Assembly (NCBI RefSeq): GCF_048006345.1
Contig: NZ_CP180351.1
Coordinates: 1,488,001 to 1,552,000 of the forward strand
Source: Marivita sp030148515
GTDB lineage: Bacteria; Pseudomonadota; Alphaproteobacteria; Rhodobacterales; Rhodobacteraceae
DNA length: 64,000 nt
Reading direction: 5' to 3'
A model generated the notes under the pieces. The model saw only the letters and a list, made by a program, of their open reading frames with translations, was not told the DNA's origin and did not search any database. Numbering within the stretch: the first letter of the stretch is position 1; every line of letters starts with the position of its first letter. Of this stretch, positions 35,296-43,602 are shown one piece after another. The translations under genes and the position numbers were made by a program.

Positions 35296-36312
35296 ATGTC
35301 CAACCCTCTGCACGATCTTCTGTCCACCCGCGACTGGCTTCTGGCCGATGGCGCGACCGGGACCAATCTGTTCAACATGGGTCTGGAAAGCGGCGATCCA
35401 CCCGAGTTCTGGAACGACACCAAGCCCGACAACATCCGCGCGCTCTATCGCGGTGCGGTCGACGCAGGCAGCGACCTGTTTCTGACCAACACCTTTGGTG
35501 GCAACGCCTCCCGTCTCAAACTGCACAACGCTGGCCACCGCGCGCGCGAACTGTCGCGTATCGGGGCCGAACTGGCACGTGAAATCGCAGATAGTGCGGG
35601 TCGCAAAATCATCGTCGCAGGATCAGTGGGCCCAACCGGTGAGATCATGGAACCCGTGGGCACGCTGTCCCATGCCAGCGCGGTTGAGATGTTCCACGAA
35701 CAGGCAGAGGGGCTCAAGGAAGGCGGCGCCGACGTGATGTGGGTCGAAACCATCAGCGCCCCCGAAGAATTCCGCGCCGCCGCCGAGGCCTTTGCGTTGG
35801 CGGATGTTGCATGGTGCGGCACGATGAGTTTCGACACCGCCGGGCGCACGATGATGGGCATGACTTCGGAAGGCATGGCCGAGATGATCGAGACCCTGCC
35901 CAACCCGCCACTGGCCTTTGGGGCCAATTGTGGCACGGGCGCGTCGGATCTTCTGCGCACGGTGCTTGGCTTTACCTCCGCTGGCACGCAGCGGGCGATC
36001 ATCGCAAAGGGCAATGCTGGCATTCCGAAATATGTCGATGGCCACATCCATTACGACGGCACACCGGACCTGATGGCGCGCTATGCCATCCTTGCCCGCA
36101 ATGCAGGGGCCAAGATCATCGGCGGTTGCTGCGGCACGATGCCAGAGCATCTGCGCGCCATGCGCGAAGCTTTGGAAACCACCCCAAAAGGCGACGCGCC
36201 GACACTGGAGCAGATCGTGGCAGAGATCGGTCCTTTCAGTTCCGACAGCGATGGCACCGGCGACCAGAGCGGCGCACCCAAGCGCGAACGTCGCGGACGC
36301 CGCCGGGCCTGA
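35296..36312 (+). CDS. bmt: Homocysteine S-methyltransferase module (BHMT-like)
   Basis: A 338-residue zinc-dependent homocysteine methyltransferase of the BHMT/MetH N-terminal type. The zinc cysteines are Cys212 (FGANCGTGASD) and Cys278/Cys279 (IIGGCCGTMPEH). LADGATGTNLF at 16-26 and LFLTNTFGGNASRL at 61-74 are further landmarks. It is usually annotated betaine-homocysteine methyltransferase, but the B12-binding protein gene 1.35 kb downstream suggests it is the homocysteine domain of a methionine synthase split into separate proteins, as reported in Phaeobacter. The C-terminal tail is Arg-rich (RERRGRRRA). Confidence 0.88.
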   Translation: MSNPLHDLLSTRDWLLADGATGTNLFNMGLESGDPPEFWNDTKPDNIRALYRGAVDAGSDLFLTNTFGGNASRLKLHNAGHRARELSRIGAELAREIADSAGRKIIVAGSVGPTGEIMEPVGTLSHASAVEMFHEQAEGLKEGGADVMWVETISAPEEFRAAAEAFALADVAWCGTMSFDTAGRTMMGMTSEGMAEMIETLPNPPLAFGANCGTGASDLLRTVLGFTSAGTQRAIIAKGNAGIPKYVDGHIHYDGTPDLMARYAILARNAGAKIIGGCCGTMPEHLRAMREALETTPKGDAPTLEQIVAEIGPFSSDSDGTGDQSGAPKRERRGRRRA

Positions 36313-36396
36313 TCGCCCTGCTTAATACGCCGTGTTGACCACCGTTCGGAAAGATAGGGGGTATACGTGATGTCTTTATCCCCAACCCGCCCTTGT

Positions 36397-37482
36397 TCAA
36401 AACAGGCTCAACTGATCCCCTGCACGGGGCGGGGGCTGGAACGCGGCGCAGTTGAGCTCCGGGAGGCCGCCATCGAGTCCCAACCGCCTGCGTGCCTTCG
36501 TAAAGCGTTGCGCGATCAGCGCGGCGTAGGCACCTTCGCCCCGTACCCGTTTGAAGAACTGGGAATCGTAAACCTTCCCACCATGCATCTCCCTCAGCTT
36601 GGACAGAATGCGGGATTTCCTTTCCGGGTAGTGTTCGTCCATCCACGCCTCCCACAGCGGGGCCACCTCTAGCGGCAGGCGCAACATCGCCCATGTGGCA
36701 GCCGTCGCTCCGGCATCGCGCGCGGCGGTCAGGATCGGTTCGATCTCGGAATCTGTCAGACCAGGCACGATGGGCGACACCATCACCCGCACCGGGATAC
36801 CTGCCTCGGACAGGCGGCGGATCGTGGCCAGTCGCCGCGCCGGGCTTGGTACGCGGGGCTCCATCCGACGATTGAGTTCCGCGTCGAGCGTCGTGATGGT
36901 GATGCCGACACGGACAAGATTCTGCGACGCCATATCCGACAGGATGTCGATGTCCCGCTCGAAGAGCGTGCCTTTGGTGGCAATCATCACCGGATGTCGG
37001 AAGGCATGCAGCACCGACAGGCAGTCCCGCATGATACCGCGATCCCGCTCAACGGGTTGATACGGGTCGGTGTTGGTGCCGATGGCGATCGGGGCCACGC
37101 GGTAGCGGCGGGCGCGCAACTCGCTGTCCAGAACCTTGGCCGCGTCGGGACGCGCAACCAGCTTTGTCTCGAAATCAAGCCCCGGAGACAGGCCAAGCCA
37201 CGCATGGCTGGGTCGGGCAAAGCAATAGATGCATCCGTGTTCGCACCCACGATACGGATTGATCGTGCGATCAAAGGACAGATCCGGCGAGGTGATGTAG
37301 TTGATCAGGCTTCTGGGACGTTCCTCCGACACTTCGGTGCGCAGGGCTTGCTCCTCTTCCGGGAGGTCCCAGCCATCGGCCTCGTCCACCCTGCGAAACC
37401 GCTCGAAGCGTCCGCTGTCGCGGCTCGGGGCACCGCGCCCGCGCCGAAGCTCTGGGAAAACATATCTGTCCGTCCGGGTCAT
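36397..37482 (-). CDS. PA0069-family radical SAM protein
   Basis: A 361-residue radical SAM protein related to PA0069 and to spore photoproduct lyase-like proteins. The 4Fe-4S cluster cysteines are Cys80, Cys84 and Cys87 in YRGCEHGCIYCFARPSHAW, an unusual C-x3-C-x2-C spacing that is normal for radical SAM. Further landmarks are AIGTNTDPYQPVER, PVMIATKGTLFERD and VMVSPIVPGLTD. The reaction is unknown for the family. It lies on the opposite strand between bmt and bmtB; this placement appears conserved in some roseobacters, though I cannot verify it here. Confidence 0.88.
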   Translation of the reverse strand: MTRTDRYVFPELRRGRGAPSRDSGRFERFRRVDEADGWDLPEEEQALRTEVSEERPRSLINYITSPDLSFDRTINPYRGCEHGCIYCFARPSHAWLGLSPGLDFETKLVARPDAAKVLDSELRARRYRVAPIAIGTNTDPYQPVERDRGIMRDCLSVLHAFRHPVMIATKGTLFERDIDILSDMASQNLVRVGITITTLDAELNRRMEPRVPSPARRLATIRRLSEAGIPVRVMVSPIVPGLTDSEIEPILTAARDAGATAATWAMLRLPLEVAPLWEAWMDEHYPERKSRILSKLREMHGGKVYDSQFFKRVRGEGAYAALIAQRFTKARRRLGLDGGLPELNCAAFQPPPRAGDQLSLF

Positions 37483-37665
37483 TGCGCGAATTTAGAACGT
37501 AACGGGAACATCGACAAGACGTTTCGCAATTGTCGAAGTGCTGCCCCGGCGCGCGTCGGTTGCGTTCGCGCGTATGTCGGATTTCACCAAGTGGCATCGT
37601 CGGAAAACGACGATTAGTCGACAAAACAATCACTGGCGGCCCCGCCAGCGTCTGGAGTGACATAC

Positions 37666-38370
37666 ATGGCTGACGAAGAAGACGATATCATTCTCGCGGA
37701 TCTGAACGACGACGAACTGGTCGAGCAGATGTTCGACGATCTTTATGATGGTCTGAAGGAAGAGATCGAGGAATCGGTTCACATCCTGCTGGACCGTGGT
37801 TGGGAACCCTACGACATCCTGACCAAGGCGCTTGTCGGCGGCATGACCATCGTCGGCAACGACTTCCGTGACGGCATCCTGTTCGTGCCCGAAGTGCTTC
37901 TGGCCGCCAACGCAATGAAGGGTGGCATGGCCATCCTCAAGCCGCTGCTGGTGGAAACTGGCGCCCCGCGCGTCGGCAAGATGGTGATCGGCACGGTCAA
38001 AGGCGATATCCATGACATCGGCAAGAACCTTGTCGGCATGATGATGGAAGGCGCAGGTTTCGAAGTCGTCGATCTGGGCATCAACAACCCGGTTGAAGCC
38101 TATCTCGATGCCATTGAAGCTGAACAGCCGGACATTCTGGGCATGTCCGCCCTGCTCACGACCACCATGCCCTACATGAAGGTTGTGATCGACACGCTGG
38201 TCGAGAAAGGCATCCGTGACGACTATATCGTGCTTGTCGGTGGTGCGCCGCTGAATGAGGAATTTGGCAAGGCCATCGGTGCAGACGCCTATTGCCGCGA
38301 CGCCGCCGTGGCTGTTGAAACCGCAAAAACCTTTGTTGGCCGCAAGCACAATCAGCTTGCCGCTGGGTAA
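37666..38370 (+). CDS. bmtB: Corrinoid (B12-binding) protein of split methionine synthase
   Basis: A 234-residue protein with a helical cap domain (1-95) and a cobalamin-binding Rossmann domain. The B12 signature is complete: DIHDIG with lower-axial His116, SALLTTT further on, and VGGAPL near 190. It acts as the methyl carrier between a pterin or methylamine-type donor protein and a homocysteine methyltransferase, here probably bmt. The ATG at 37666 has a TGGAGTG site; a start three codons upstream is possible. A terminator follows the gene. Confidence 0.9.
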   Translation: MADEEDDIILADLNDDELVEQMFDDLYDGLKEEIEESVHILLDRGWEPYDILTKALVGGMTIVGNDFRDGILFVPEVLLAANAMKGGMAILKPLLVETGAPRVGKMVIGTVKGDIHDIGKNLVGMMMEGAGFEVVDLGINNPVEAYLDAIEAEQPDILGMSALLTTTMPYMKVVIDTLVEKGIRDDYIVLVGGAPLNEEFGKAIGADAYCRDAAVAVETAKTFVGRKHNQLAAG

Positions 38371-38394
38371 GATGAGCCAAATCGTCACTTTTTG

Positions 38395-38420
38395 GGCCTC
38401 GCAATGCAGCGGGGCCTTTT
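38395..38420 (+). terminator. Terminator after bmtB
   Basis: GGCCTCGC (38395-38402) pairs with GCGGGGCC (38409-38416), with one wobble, and is followed by TTTT. Confidence 0.75.
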
Positions 38421-38465
38421 ATTATGGATCAAACTGTCCCATATTTTCAGGACAAGGAGATCGAC

Positions 38466-38639
38466 ATGCCAGTGACGACATTCGCTTCGATGATCTTGGC
38501 CGTGATTGCAGCATCCGGGCTGACCGTCTGGGCACTCGCGCAATTCGGCATTCTCAAGGTTTTGCCCGCCCTGATCGCCGTGGCGCTTCTGGCACGTTGG
38601 GCCCTCGCCCATGTGCCCGGCGATGACGAGCCTGCCTGA
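38466..38639 (+). CDS. Small two-helix membrane protein
   Basis: A 57-residue hydrophobic protein starting MPVTTFASMIL with two predicted membrane helices (about 5-24 and 28-48) and an acidic tail GDDEPA. The AAGGAGAT ribosome site six bases upstream of the ATG is strong. It overlaps the start of the DUF1638 gene by 17 bases, which implies translational coupling. I do not recognise a family. The bmtB terminator lies upstream, so it probably has its own promoter or relies on read-through. Confidence 0.6.
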   Translation: MPVTTFASMILAVIAASGLTVWALAQFGILKVLPALIAVALLARWALAHVPGDDEPA

Positions 38640-39264
38640 CGACACCCTGCTGACAGAGTCCGGACTGTCCGCCCGCGGAGACGGGCGCGTCCTGATTGTT
38701 GCCTGTGGCGCATTGGCGCGCGAAATTCTTGCGGTTCGGGATGCCAATGGATGGACTCATCTCGACCTGACCTGCCTTCCCGCCATTCTGCACAACCACC
38801 CTGAAAAGATCGTGGGCGCGGTCCGCGCGGCTGTTGACCGCCATCGCGCCGATTACGATGCGATCTTCATCGCCTATGCCGATTGCGGCACAGGGGGACT
38901 GCTCGAAGCCGCTTGCGCCGACATGGGCGTCGAGATGATCGAGGGCCCGCATTGCTACAGTTTTTTCGAGGGCACCGAGACCTTTGCCGCGAGGGATGAA
39001 ATCACGGCCTTCTACCTGACGGATTTTCTTGTCCGGCAGTTCGATGCCTTCGTATGGAAACCGTTGGGCCTGGATCGGCATCCCGAGTTGCGGGACATGT
39101 ATTTCGGGCATTACGACAGGCTTGTCTATCAGGCACAAACCGACGATCCGAACCTGACGGCGATTGCAGAGCACTGTGCCGAGAGGTTGGGCCTGCGGTT
39201 CGAGCGGCGGTTCACCGGGTACGGCGATCTGGCGCGCAGCATGGCACGCTGGGCCGCGATTTAA
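38623..39264 (+). CDS. DUF1638 family protein
   Basis: A 213-residue DUF1638 protein: VLIVACGALAREIL near the start, LDLTCLPAILHNHPEKIVGAV, YADCGTGGLL and a final catalytic-looking block with EGPHCYSFFEG. Members are often encoded with corrinoid methyltransferases and corrinoid proteins, and here bmtB lies 250 bases upstream, so a role in B12-dependent methyl transfer is likely although no activity is established. Conserved Cys and His residues suggest a metal or cofactor site. A palindrome pair separates its 3' end from the convergent deacetylase gene. Confidence 0.8.
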   Translation: MTSLPDDTLLTESGLSARGDGRVLIVACGALAREILAVRDANGWTHLDLTCLPAILHNHPEKIVGAVRAAVDRHRADYDAIFIAYADCGTGGLLEAACADMGVEMIEGPHCYSFFEGTETFAARDEITAFYLTDFLVRQFDAFVWKPLGLDRHPELRDMYFGHYDRLVYQAQTDDPNLTAIAEHCAERLGLRFERRFTGYGDLARSMARWAAI

Positions 39265-39274
39265 GGCGCAAGCA

Positions 39275-39319
39275 CGCTTTCCGTCGACGGAAAGCGACGG
39301 ACGCGTTGACGCGTCCGTC
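39275..39319. repeat. Tandem palindromes A-B between convergent genes
   Basis: CGCTTTCCGTC/GACGGAAAGCG (39275-39296) is a perfect 22-nt palindrome with core TCCGTCGACGGA. It is followed by GACGGACGCGT/ACGCGTCCGTC (39296-39319), whose core ACGCGTTGACGCGT differs from module B by one base. Relative to the minus-strand deacetylase gene the order is B then A, and B ends six bases after that stop codon. Confidence 0.8.
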
Positions 39320-39325
39320 CGCGCG

Positions 39326-41086
39326 TCAGTTCACCTGCTCAAGAAGAAGCGTTGAGACGGGCACCATGGACACGCTCGACGCGCGGTCTTGCAAACTCCA
39401 GAGAACCAAGGCTGACAGAGTGTCGGGGGTCAAACGGCCCAGCATGACAACTGCCCCATCCTGACGCGCGCGGAATGCTGCACCGTCAAGAAAACGGCGC
39501 TTGGTGCGGGCGTCCTGCCCTTCTCCATCGAAATCACGCAGAATGCTGAGTGCCGGAACCGTTTCGCGCTGAGCAATCGCCTGCGCCGTATTCAGACCGT
39601 TGGGCAGAAAGATCAGTCCATGCCCACTGTCCGCAGCAAAACTCGCTGCCTGTTCGGTCACGTTCCTTGCAGCCTGCAAGCCGCCGCCCGGGGCTTCGAT
39701 CAAGGCAACTGCTTCTGGAACGGCGGCAATTGCACCGCCGAGGATCTGTTCGACATCGCTGGGCTGGGCCGCGGTCGGCACCGACACCAGCGCAGCAACT
39801 TCGTAGCCCAACGCACGGTAGGCCGACATCCGGTCAGAGGCCCCTGGCTGTGCCGGGTCAATGGCAAAGGTCACGGGGAACGGGAAGCCGTCCAGCGTGT
39901 CAGGCCCCAGCGGACCGGTGCCGTCGTCGATCATCACGATGGACATTTTCGGCAAGGAAGGATCACTGTCGACTGCTGCGGCAAAGCGTTTCAACGGCGA
40001 CAGGCTGGCATCCACAGCCTGGGCGGATGTGTCAGGCGGGGTTGCGGCCTCTTCGGCCCCGCCAATCGACGGAAGTCTGGCCGAGTTGCCCGGGTTCCGG
40101 TCGGTCAAGGATGCGGCTGGAGTACCGATTGCAGGACGCGGGGCTGCGGGCGCAGCGGCGACCGCGGCAGTGTCGGCGTCGGGTGCCGAAGGGATGAGAC
40201 GGCGGACAGGTGGACGCTCGGACGCTGTACTGTCTTGCGACGGTGTTGCTTCGGGCGCGGGTTCCACCGCAGTCTCGGTCGGCACGGCAGGCGCGGGATC
40301 GGGCACAAGCGGTGCTTCAACTGCCGGGACCGGAGGCGCTGGCGGCTGCGCGGGTTCGGTCGAGACGCTCAATCCGGTTTCGCTGGCAGGAGGATTTAGA
40401 GGGGAAACATTGGCGCTGCCCGGCGCCGTTTCGGGCGCGGAAACCGCGGGAACCTCGGGCGCAGCTCCGACATCGGGCGCATCAAGCGCCGCAATCTCAG
40501 CGCCGGTGTCCGGGGCAGGCACAGGAGCCGCGACAGTGTCTGCAATGGTTGGCTCCTGCGGATCAGCCGGACGATCCAGCGCTGGCGCATCGGCTGTGGG
40601 GGCCACTGGCGTCACGTCTTCGGGGCGGCGGGCCGGTGTTGTCAGTGCCGCCGACGTGCCGTCATCGGGAGTGACTTGCGCATCAGTTGTCTCGGGACCT
40701 ATTGGTGTTTCAGCAGGCTCCTCAGCGACATCACTCGATTGCTCGGGTGTAATGGCGGCACCCGACGCGTCGGTTTGTGCGGTTGGTTCGGGCTCGGCTG
40801 CTGCCTCGGGTTCTTTCGGGGCCGCTGTCTCGGAGGGTGTGGGCACGTCCGGTTCCGGCTTGACTGCTTCGACTACCGGATCTTCGGGCACCGTGTCAGG
40901 TGCCGCATCACTTGTCGCTGTGTCAACAAAAGGCTCTTGAACAGCAGGTTCTGCAACGTCGATGCGAGGTTCAGGGTCGGACGGTATCACGGCAGCGGGC
41001 GGCGGCATCAGAACGGATAAAGCCCCCAGACCACCCACCGACAACACCGTGCCCCAGATGGCTCCTGACAAAAACCCTCGTGCCAT
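39326..41086 (-). CDS. Divergent polysaccharide deacetylase with long Pro/Ala/Glu linker
   Basis: A 586-residue protein. It has one N-terminal membrane helix (about 5-25), then some 320 residues of low-complexity Pro/Ala/Glu/Thr-rich sequence, and finally a C-terminal domain of about 210 residues of the divergent polysaccharide deacetylase (YibQ-like) family. That domain contains MSIVMIDDGTGPLGPDTLDGFPFPVTFAIDPAQPG and GHGLIFLPNGLNTAQ. The disordered linker probably spans the periplasm, as in TonB-like proteins. The classical deacetylase His-His-Asp site is degenerate in this branch, so catalysis is uncertain. The ATG at 41086 was chosen because the hydrophobic anchor starts there. Confidence 0.82.
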   Translation of the reverse strand: MARGFLSGAIWGTVLSVGGLGALSVLMPPPAAVIPSDPEPRIDVAEPAVQEPFVDTATSDAAPDTVPEDPVVEAVKPEPDVPTPSETAAPKEPEAAAEPEPTAQTDASGAAITPEQSSDVAEEPAETPIGPETTDAQVTPDDGTSAALTTPARRPEDVTPVAPTADAPALDRPADPQEPTIADTVAAPVPAPDTGAEIAALDAPDVGAAPEVPAVSAPETAPGSANVSPLNPPASETGLSVSTEPAQPPAPPVPAVEAPLVPDPAPAVPTETAVEPAPEATPSQDSTASERPPVRRLIPSAPDADTAAVAAAPAAPRPAIGTPAASLTDRNPGNSARLPSIGGAEEAATPPDTSAQAVDASLSPLKRFAAAVDSDPSLPKMSIVMIDDGTGPLGPDTLDGFPFPVTFAIDPAQPGASDRMSAYRALGYEVAALVSVPTAAQPSDVEQILGGAIAAVPEAVALIEAPGGGLQAARNVTEQAASFAADSGHGLIFLPNGLNTAQAIAQRETVPALSILRDFDGEGQDARTKRRFLDGAAFRARQDGAVVMLGRLTPDTLSALVLWSLQDRASSVSMVPVSTLLLEQVN

Positions 41087-41238
41087 GCTCTTCGCCCTCG
41101 ACTTGCCCCACTCACACGCTCCCGGCATCTCACCCGTGCCGGTTGACCCACCCGCGCCCTTGACGCGCGTTGGTCCGCCTGTGCATGTATACCGCGATTG
41201 GCCCCCACCCCGCCAGCCCCGACGAAGAAGAAAGACCC

Positions 41239-41820
41239 ATGCTGCTGCTCATCGACAATTACGACAGTTTTACCTACAACCTCGTGCATTATCTCGGAGA
41301 GCTTGGGACCGACGTAAAGGTGGTGCGCAATGACGCGCTGACCGTGCAGGACGCCATGGGGCTGAACCCTTCGGGTATCCTGCTGTCTCCCGGCCCATGC
41401 GACCCGGATCAGGCGGGGATCTGCCTTCCCCTGACGCTGGCGGCTGCGGAAACCAGAACTCCGCTGATGGGTGTGTGCCTCGGCCATCAAACATTGGGAC
41501 AGGCCTTTGGTGGATCGGTGGTGCGCCATTCCGAGATCGTGCATGGCAAGATGGGGGTAATGCATCACGCGGGCAAAGGTGTCTTTGCCGGTCTGCCCTC
41601 GCCCTTCGAGGCAACGCGCTATCACTCGTTGGTGGTGGACAAGGACACGATCCCGGACTGCCTTGAGGTGACGGCATGGCTGGAGGACGGAACGGTCATG
41701 GGCCTCAGCCACCGCGAATTGCCGATGCACGGTGTGCAGTTCCATCCCGAAAGCATCGCGTCGGAACATGGTCACGCCCTGCTGCAGAATTTTGTGAATG
41801 AATTGAAGGTGCCCGCATGA
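41239..41820 (+). CDS. trpG: Anthranilate synthase glutamine amidotransferase component
   Basis: TrpG supplies ammonia from glutamine to the TrpE subunit for anthranilate formation. The 193-residue class-I amidotransferase has nucleophile Cys80 in GVCLGHQTLGQAFGG and the His-Glu pair in VQFHPESIASE. The start MLLLIDNYDSFTYN is the canonical beginning. It overlaps trpD by four bases (ATGA). A shared role in p-aminobenzoate synthesis is possible, as is common for this component. trpE is not in the window. Confidence 0.95.
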   Translation: MLLLIDNYDSFTYNLVHYLGELGTDVKVVRNDALTVQDAMGLNPSGILLSPGPCDPDQAGICLPLTLAAAETRTPLMGVCLGHQTLGQAFGGSVVRHSEIVHGKMGVMHHAGKGVFAGLPSPFEATRYHSLVVDKDTIPDCLEVTAWLEDGTVMGLSHRELPMHGVQFHPESIASEHGHALLQNFVNELKVPA

Positions 41821-42833
41821 GCGACGCGATGAAGCCCCTGATCTACGCCGCCTCTGAAGGCCCGCTGAGCCGGTCTCAGGCTGAACAGGCGTTCGAATTG
41901 CTGTTCGACGGCCAGGCAACCCCTGCACAGATCGGGGGGCTGCTCATGGCGCTGCGGGCACGGGGCGAGGCGGTGTCGGAATATGCGGCGGCGGCAGCGG
42001 TGATGCGCGCCAAATGTACTGCGGTCAAAGCGCCCGAGGGTGCGATGGACATCGTCGGCACCGGCGGCGATGGCATGGGCACTCTCAACATCTCGACTGC
42101 GACCGCCTTTGTCGTGGCGGGGGCTGGCGTGCCCGTGGCCAAACATGGCAATCGCAACCTGTCGTCCAAATCCGGATCTGCGGATGCGCTGACGGAGATG
42201 GGCATCAATGTGATGGTGTCGCCCGAGGTTGTCGAGCGCGCAATTGCCGAGGTCGGGATCGGTTTCATGATGGCACCCATGCATCACCCGGCCATGAAAC
42301 ACGTAATGCCGGTCCGGCAGGAGCTGGGATCGAAGACGATCTTCAACATCCTCGGCCCGCTCACCAACCCGGCAGGCGTGAAGCGGCAGTTGACCGGCGC
42401 GTTTGCCATCGACCTGATCTTCCCCATGGCGGAAACGCTGAAAGAGCTTGGATCGGACAGGGCGTGGCTGGTGCATGGCGGCGACGGCACGGACGAGATC
42501 TCGATCTCGGCCCCGACACAGGTGGCTGTGCTGGAGGATGGCAAAATCCGTGGGCGCGAGGTGCATCCCGAAGACGCGGGCCTGCCGGTTCATCCGTTCC
42601 GCGACATCCTTGGCGGGACACCGGCCGAGAATGCGCAGGCGTTCCGGGAACTGCTCAGCGGGACCAAAAGCGCCTATCGCGATGCGGTCTTGCTCAATGC
42701 GGCTGCGGCCCTTGTGGTGGCAGACAAAGTGTCCGACCTCAAGTCCGGTGCTGAAATGGCGGCAGAAAGCATCGACAGCGGGGCTGCGAAAGCGCGGGTT
42801 GAGGCGCTGGCCCGCGTCACCCAAACGGCGTGA
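41817..42833 (+). CDS. trpD: Anthranilate phosphoribosyltransferase
   Basis: TrpD joins anthranilate to PRPP. The 338-residue enzyme shows the PRPP-binding motif GTGGDGMGTLNIST near residue 82, KHGNRNLSSKSGSADALTEMG, MAPMHHPAMKHV and FNILGPLTNPAG, in normal order. It follows trpG with an ATGA overlap. After it comes a 121-base gap carrying two palindromes and a dispersed repeat before ung and trpC. Confidence 0.97.
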   Translation: MSDAMKPLIYAASEGPLSRSQAEQAFELLFDGQATPAQIGGLLMALRARGEAVSEYAAAAAVMRAKCTAVKAPEGAMDIVGTGGDGMGTLNISTATAFVVAGAGVPVAKHGNRNLSSKSGSADALTEMGINVMVSPEVVERAIAEVGIGFMMAPMHHPAMKHVMPVRQELGSKTIFNILGPLTNPAGVKRQLTGAFAIDLIFPMAETLKELGSDRAWLVHGGDGTDEISISAPTQVAVLEDGKIRGREVHPEDAGLPVHPFRDILGGTPAENAQAFRELLSGTKSAYRDAVLLNAAAALVVADKVSDLKSGAEMAAESIDSGAAKARVEALARVTQTA

Positions 42834-42851
42834 TGTCCGTATGGCCGGGGG

Positions 42852-42895
42852 GCGATGCGTCCAGGCATCGCGGAGTTTCCATTGATGGAAACTCC
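42852..42895. repeat. Tandem hairpins between trpD and ung
   Basis: GCGATGC/GCATCGC with a 6-nt loop (42852-42871) is followed directly by GGAGTTTCCAT/ATGGAAACTCC (42872-42895, 2-nt centre). The layout is like that of the other palindrome pairs but without the GTCGAC core. Confidence 0.65.
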
Positions 42896-42939
42896 TGGGG
42901 CGCTGCCCCAGACCCCGAAGTATTTTCGAACCAGAGAAG
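42895..42939 (+). repeat. Dispersed repeat, copy 2: G-rich hairpin plus 27-nt tail
   Basis: CTGGGGC-GCT-GCCCCAG (42895-42911) precedes a tail at 42913-42939 (CCCCGAAGTATTT...GAACCAGAGAAG) that matches copy 1 at 20676-20702 in 25 of 27 positions. It ends 15 bases before the ung start codon. Confidence 0.75.
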
Positions 42940-42954
42940 ACGCGGACCTGCGCC

Positions 42955-43602
42955 ATGTTGACCCCGCCGGATGCATGGCGGCATTTGCCGTTTTTTTCCG
43001 AGAGTTTGCCAAGCATCGCGTCTGTTGTCGCGAATGAGGAGCGACTTGTGCTTCCGTCTTCGCCGCAGGTGTTTGCAGCGCTCGAGGCCTCTGCGCCTGA
43101 TGATGTGCGCGTGGTCATCTTGGGGCAAGATCCCTATCCGACCCCCGGCCACGCGCATGGATTTGCCTTTTCAGTGGAACCAGACGTTCAGCCCCTGCCC
43201 CGATCATTAAGCAATATCTTCAAGGAACTGCGCGACGATATCGGGGATACGCCGCCTAATGGAGACCTTCGTTTCTGGGCCAAGCAAGGCGTGTTGCTGT
43301 TGAACGATGTGCTGACGGTCCCGGCGGGTGACGCGCGCGGACATCGGCGGCTGGGGTGGCAGAAACTGGTGCCGCAGGTGCTCGACGCGCTGTCGGACCG
43401 GCCCCGCGCCTTTGTGCTCTGGGGCAATGATGCGCGGGCACATGCGCCGCGTCTTGCGGGGCGCGGGCATCTGGTTCTCGAAAGCGCGCACCCCTCCCCG
43501 CTGTCGGCACGGCGCGGGTTTTTCGGGTCGCGCCCCTTTTCCACAGTGAACGCGTGGCTTAAAGAACAGGGACATGCCCCGATCAACTGGACCGACCTAT
43601 GA
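42955..43602 (+). CDS. ung: Uracil-DNA glycosylase (family 1)
   Basis: Ung removes uracil from DNA, starting base excision repair. The 215-residue protein has the water-activating motif GQDPYPTPGHAHGFAFS (Asp near residue 59) and the minor-groove loop HPSPLSARRGFFGSRPFS near residue 180, the two family-1 signatures. It sits inside the trp operon and overlaps trpC by four bases, so it is co-transcribed with tryptophan genes. Confidence 0.95.
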   Translation: MLTPPDAWRHLPFFSESLPSIASVVANEERLVLPSSPQVFAALEASAPDDVRVVILGQDPYPTPGHAHGFAFSVEPDVQPLPRSLSNIFKELRDDIGDTPPNGDLRFWAKQGVLLLNDVLTVPAGDARGHRRLGWQKLVPQVLDALSDRPRAFVLWGNDARAHAPRLAGRGHLVLESAHPSPLSARRGFFGSRPFSTVNAWLKEQGHAPINWTDL

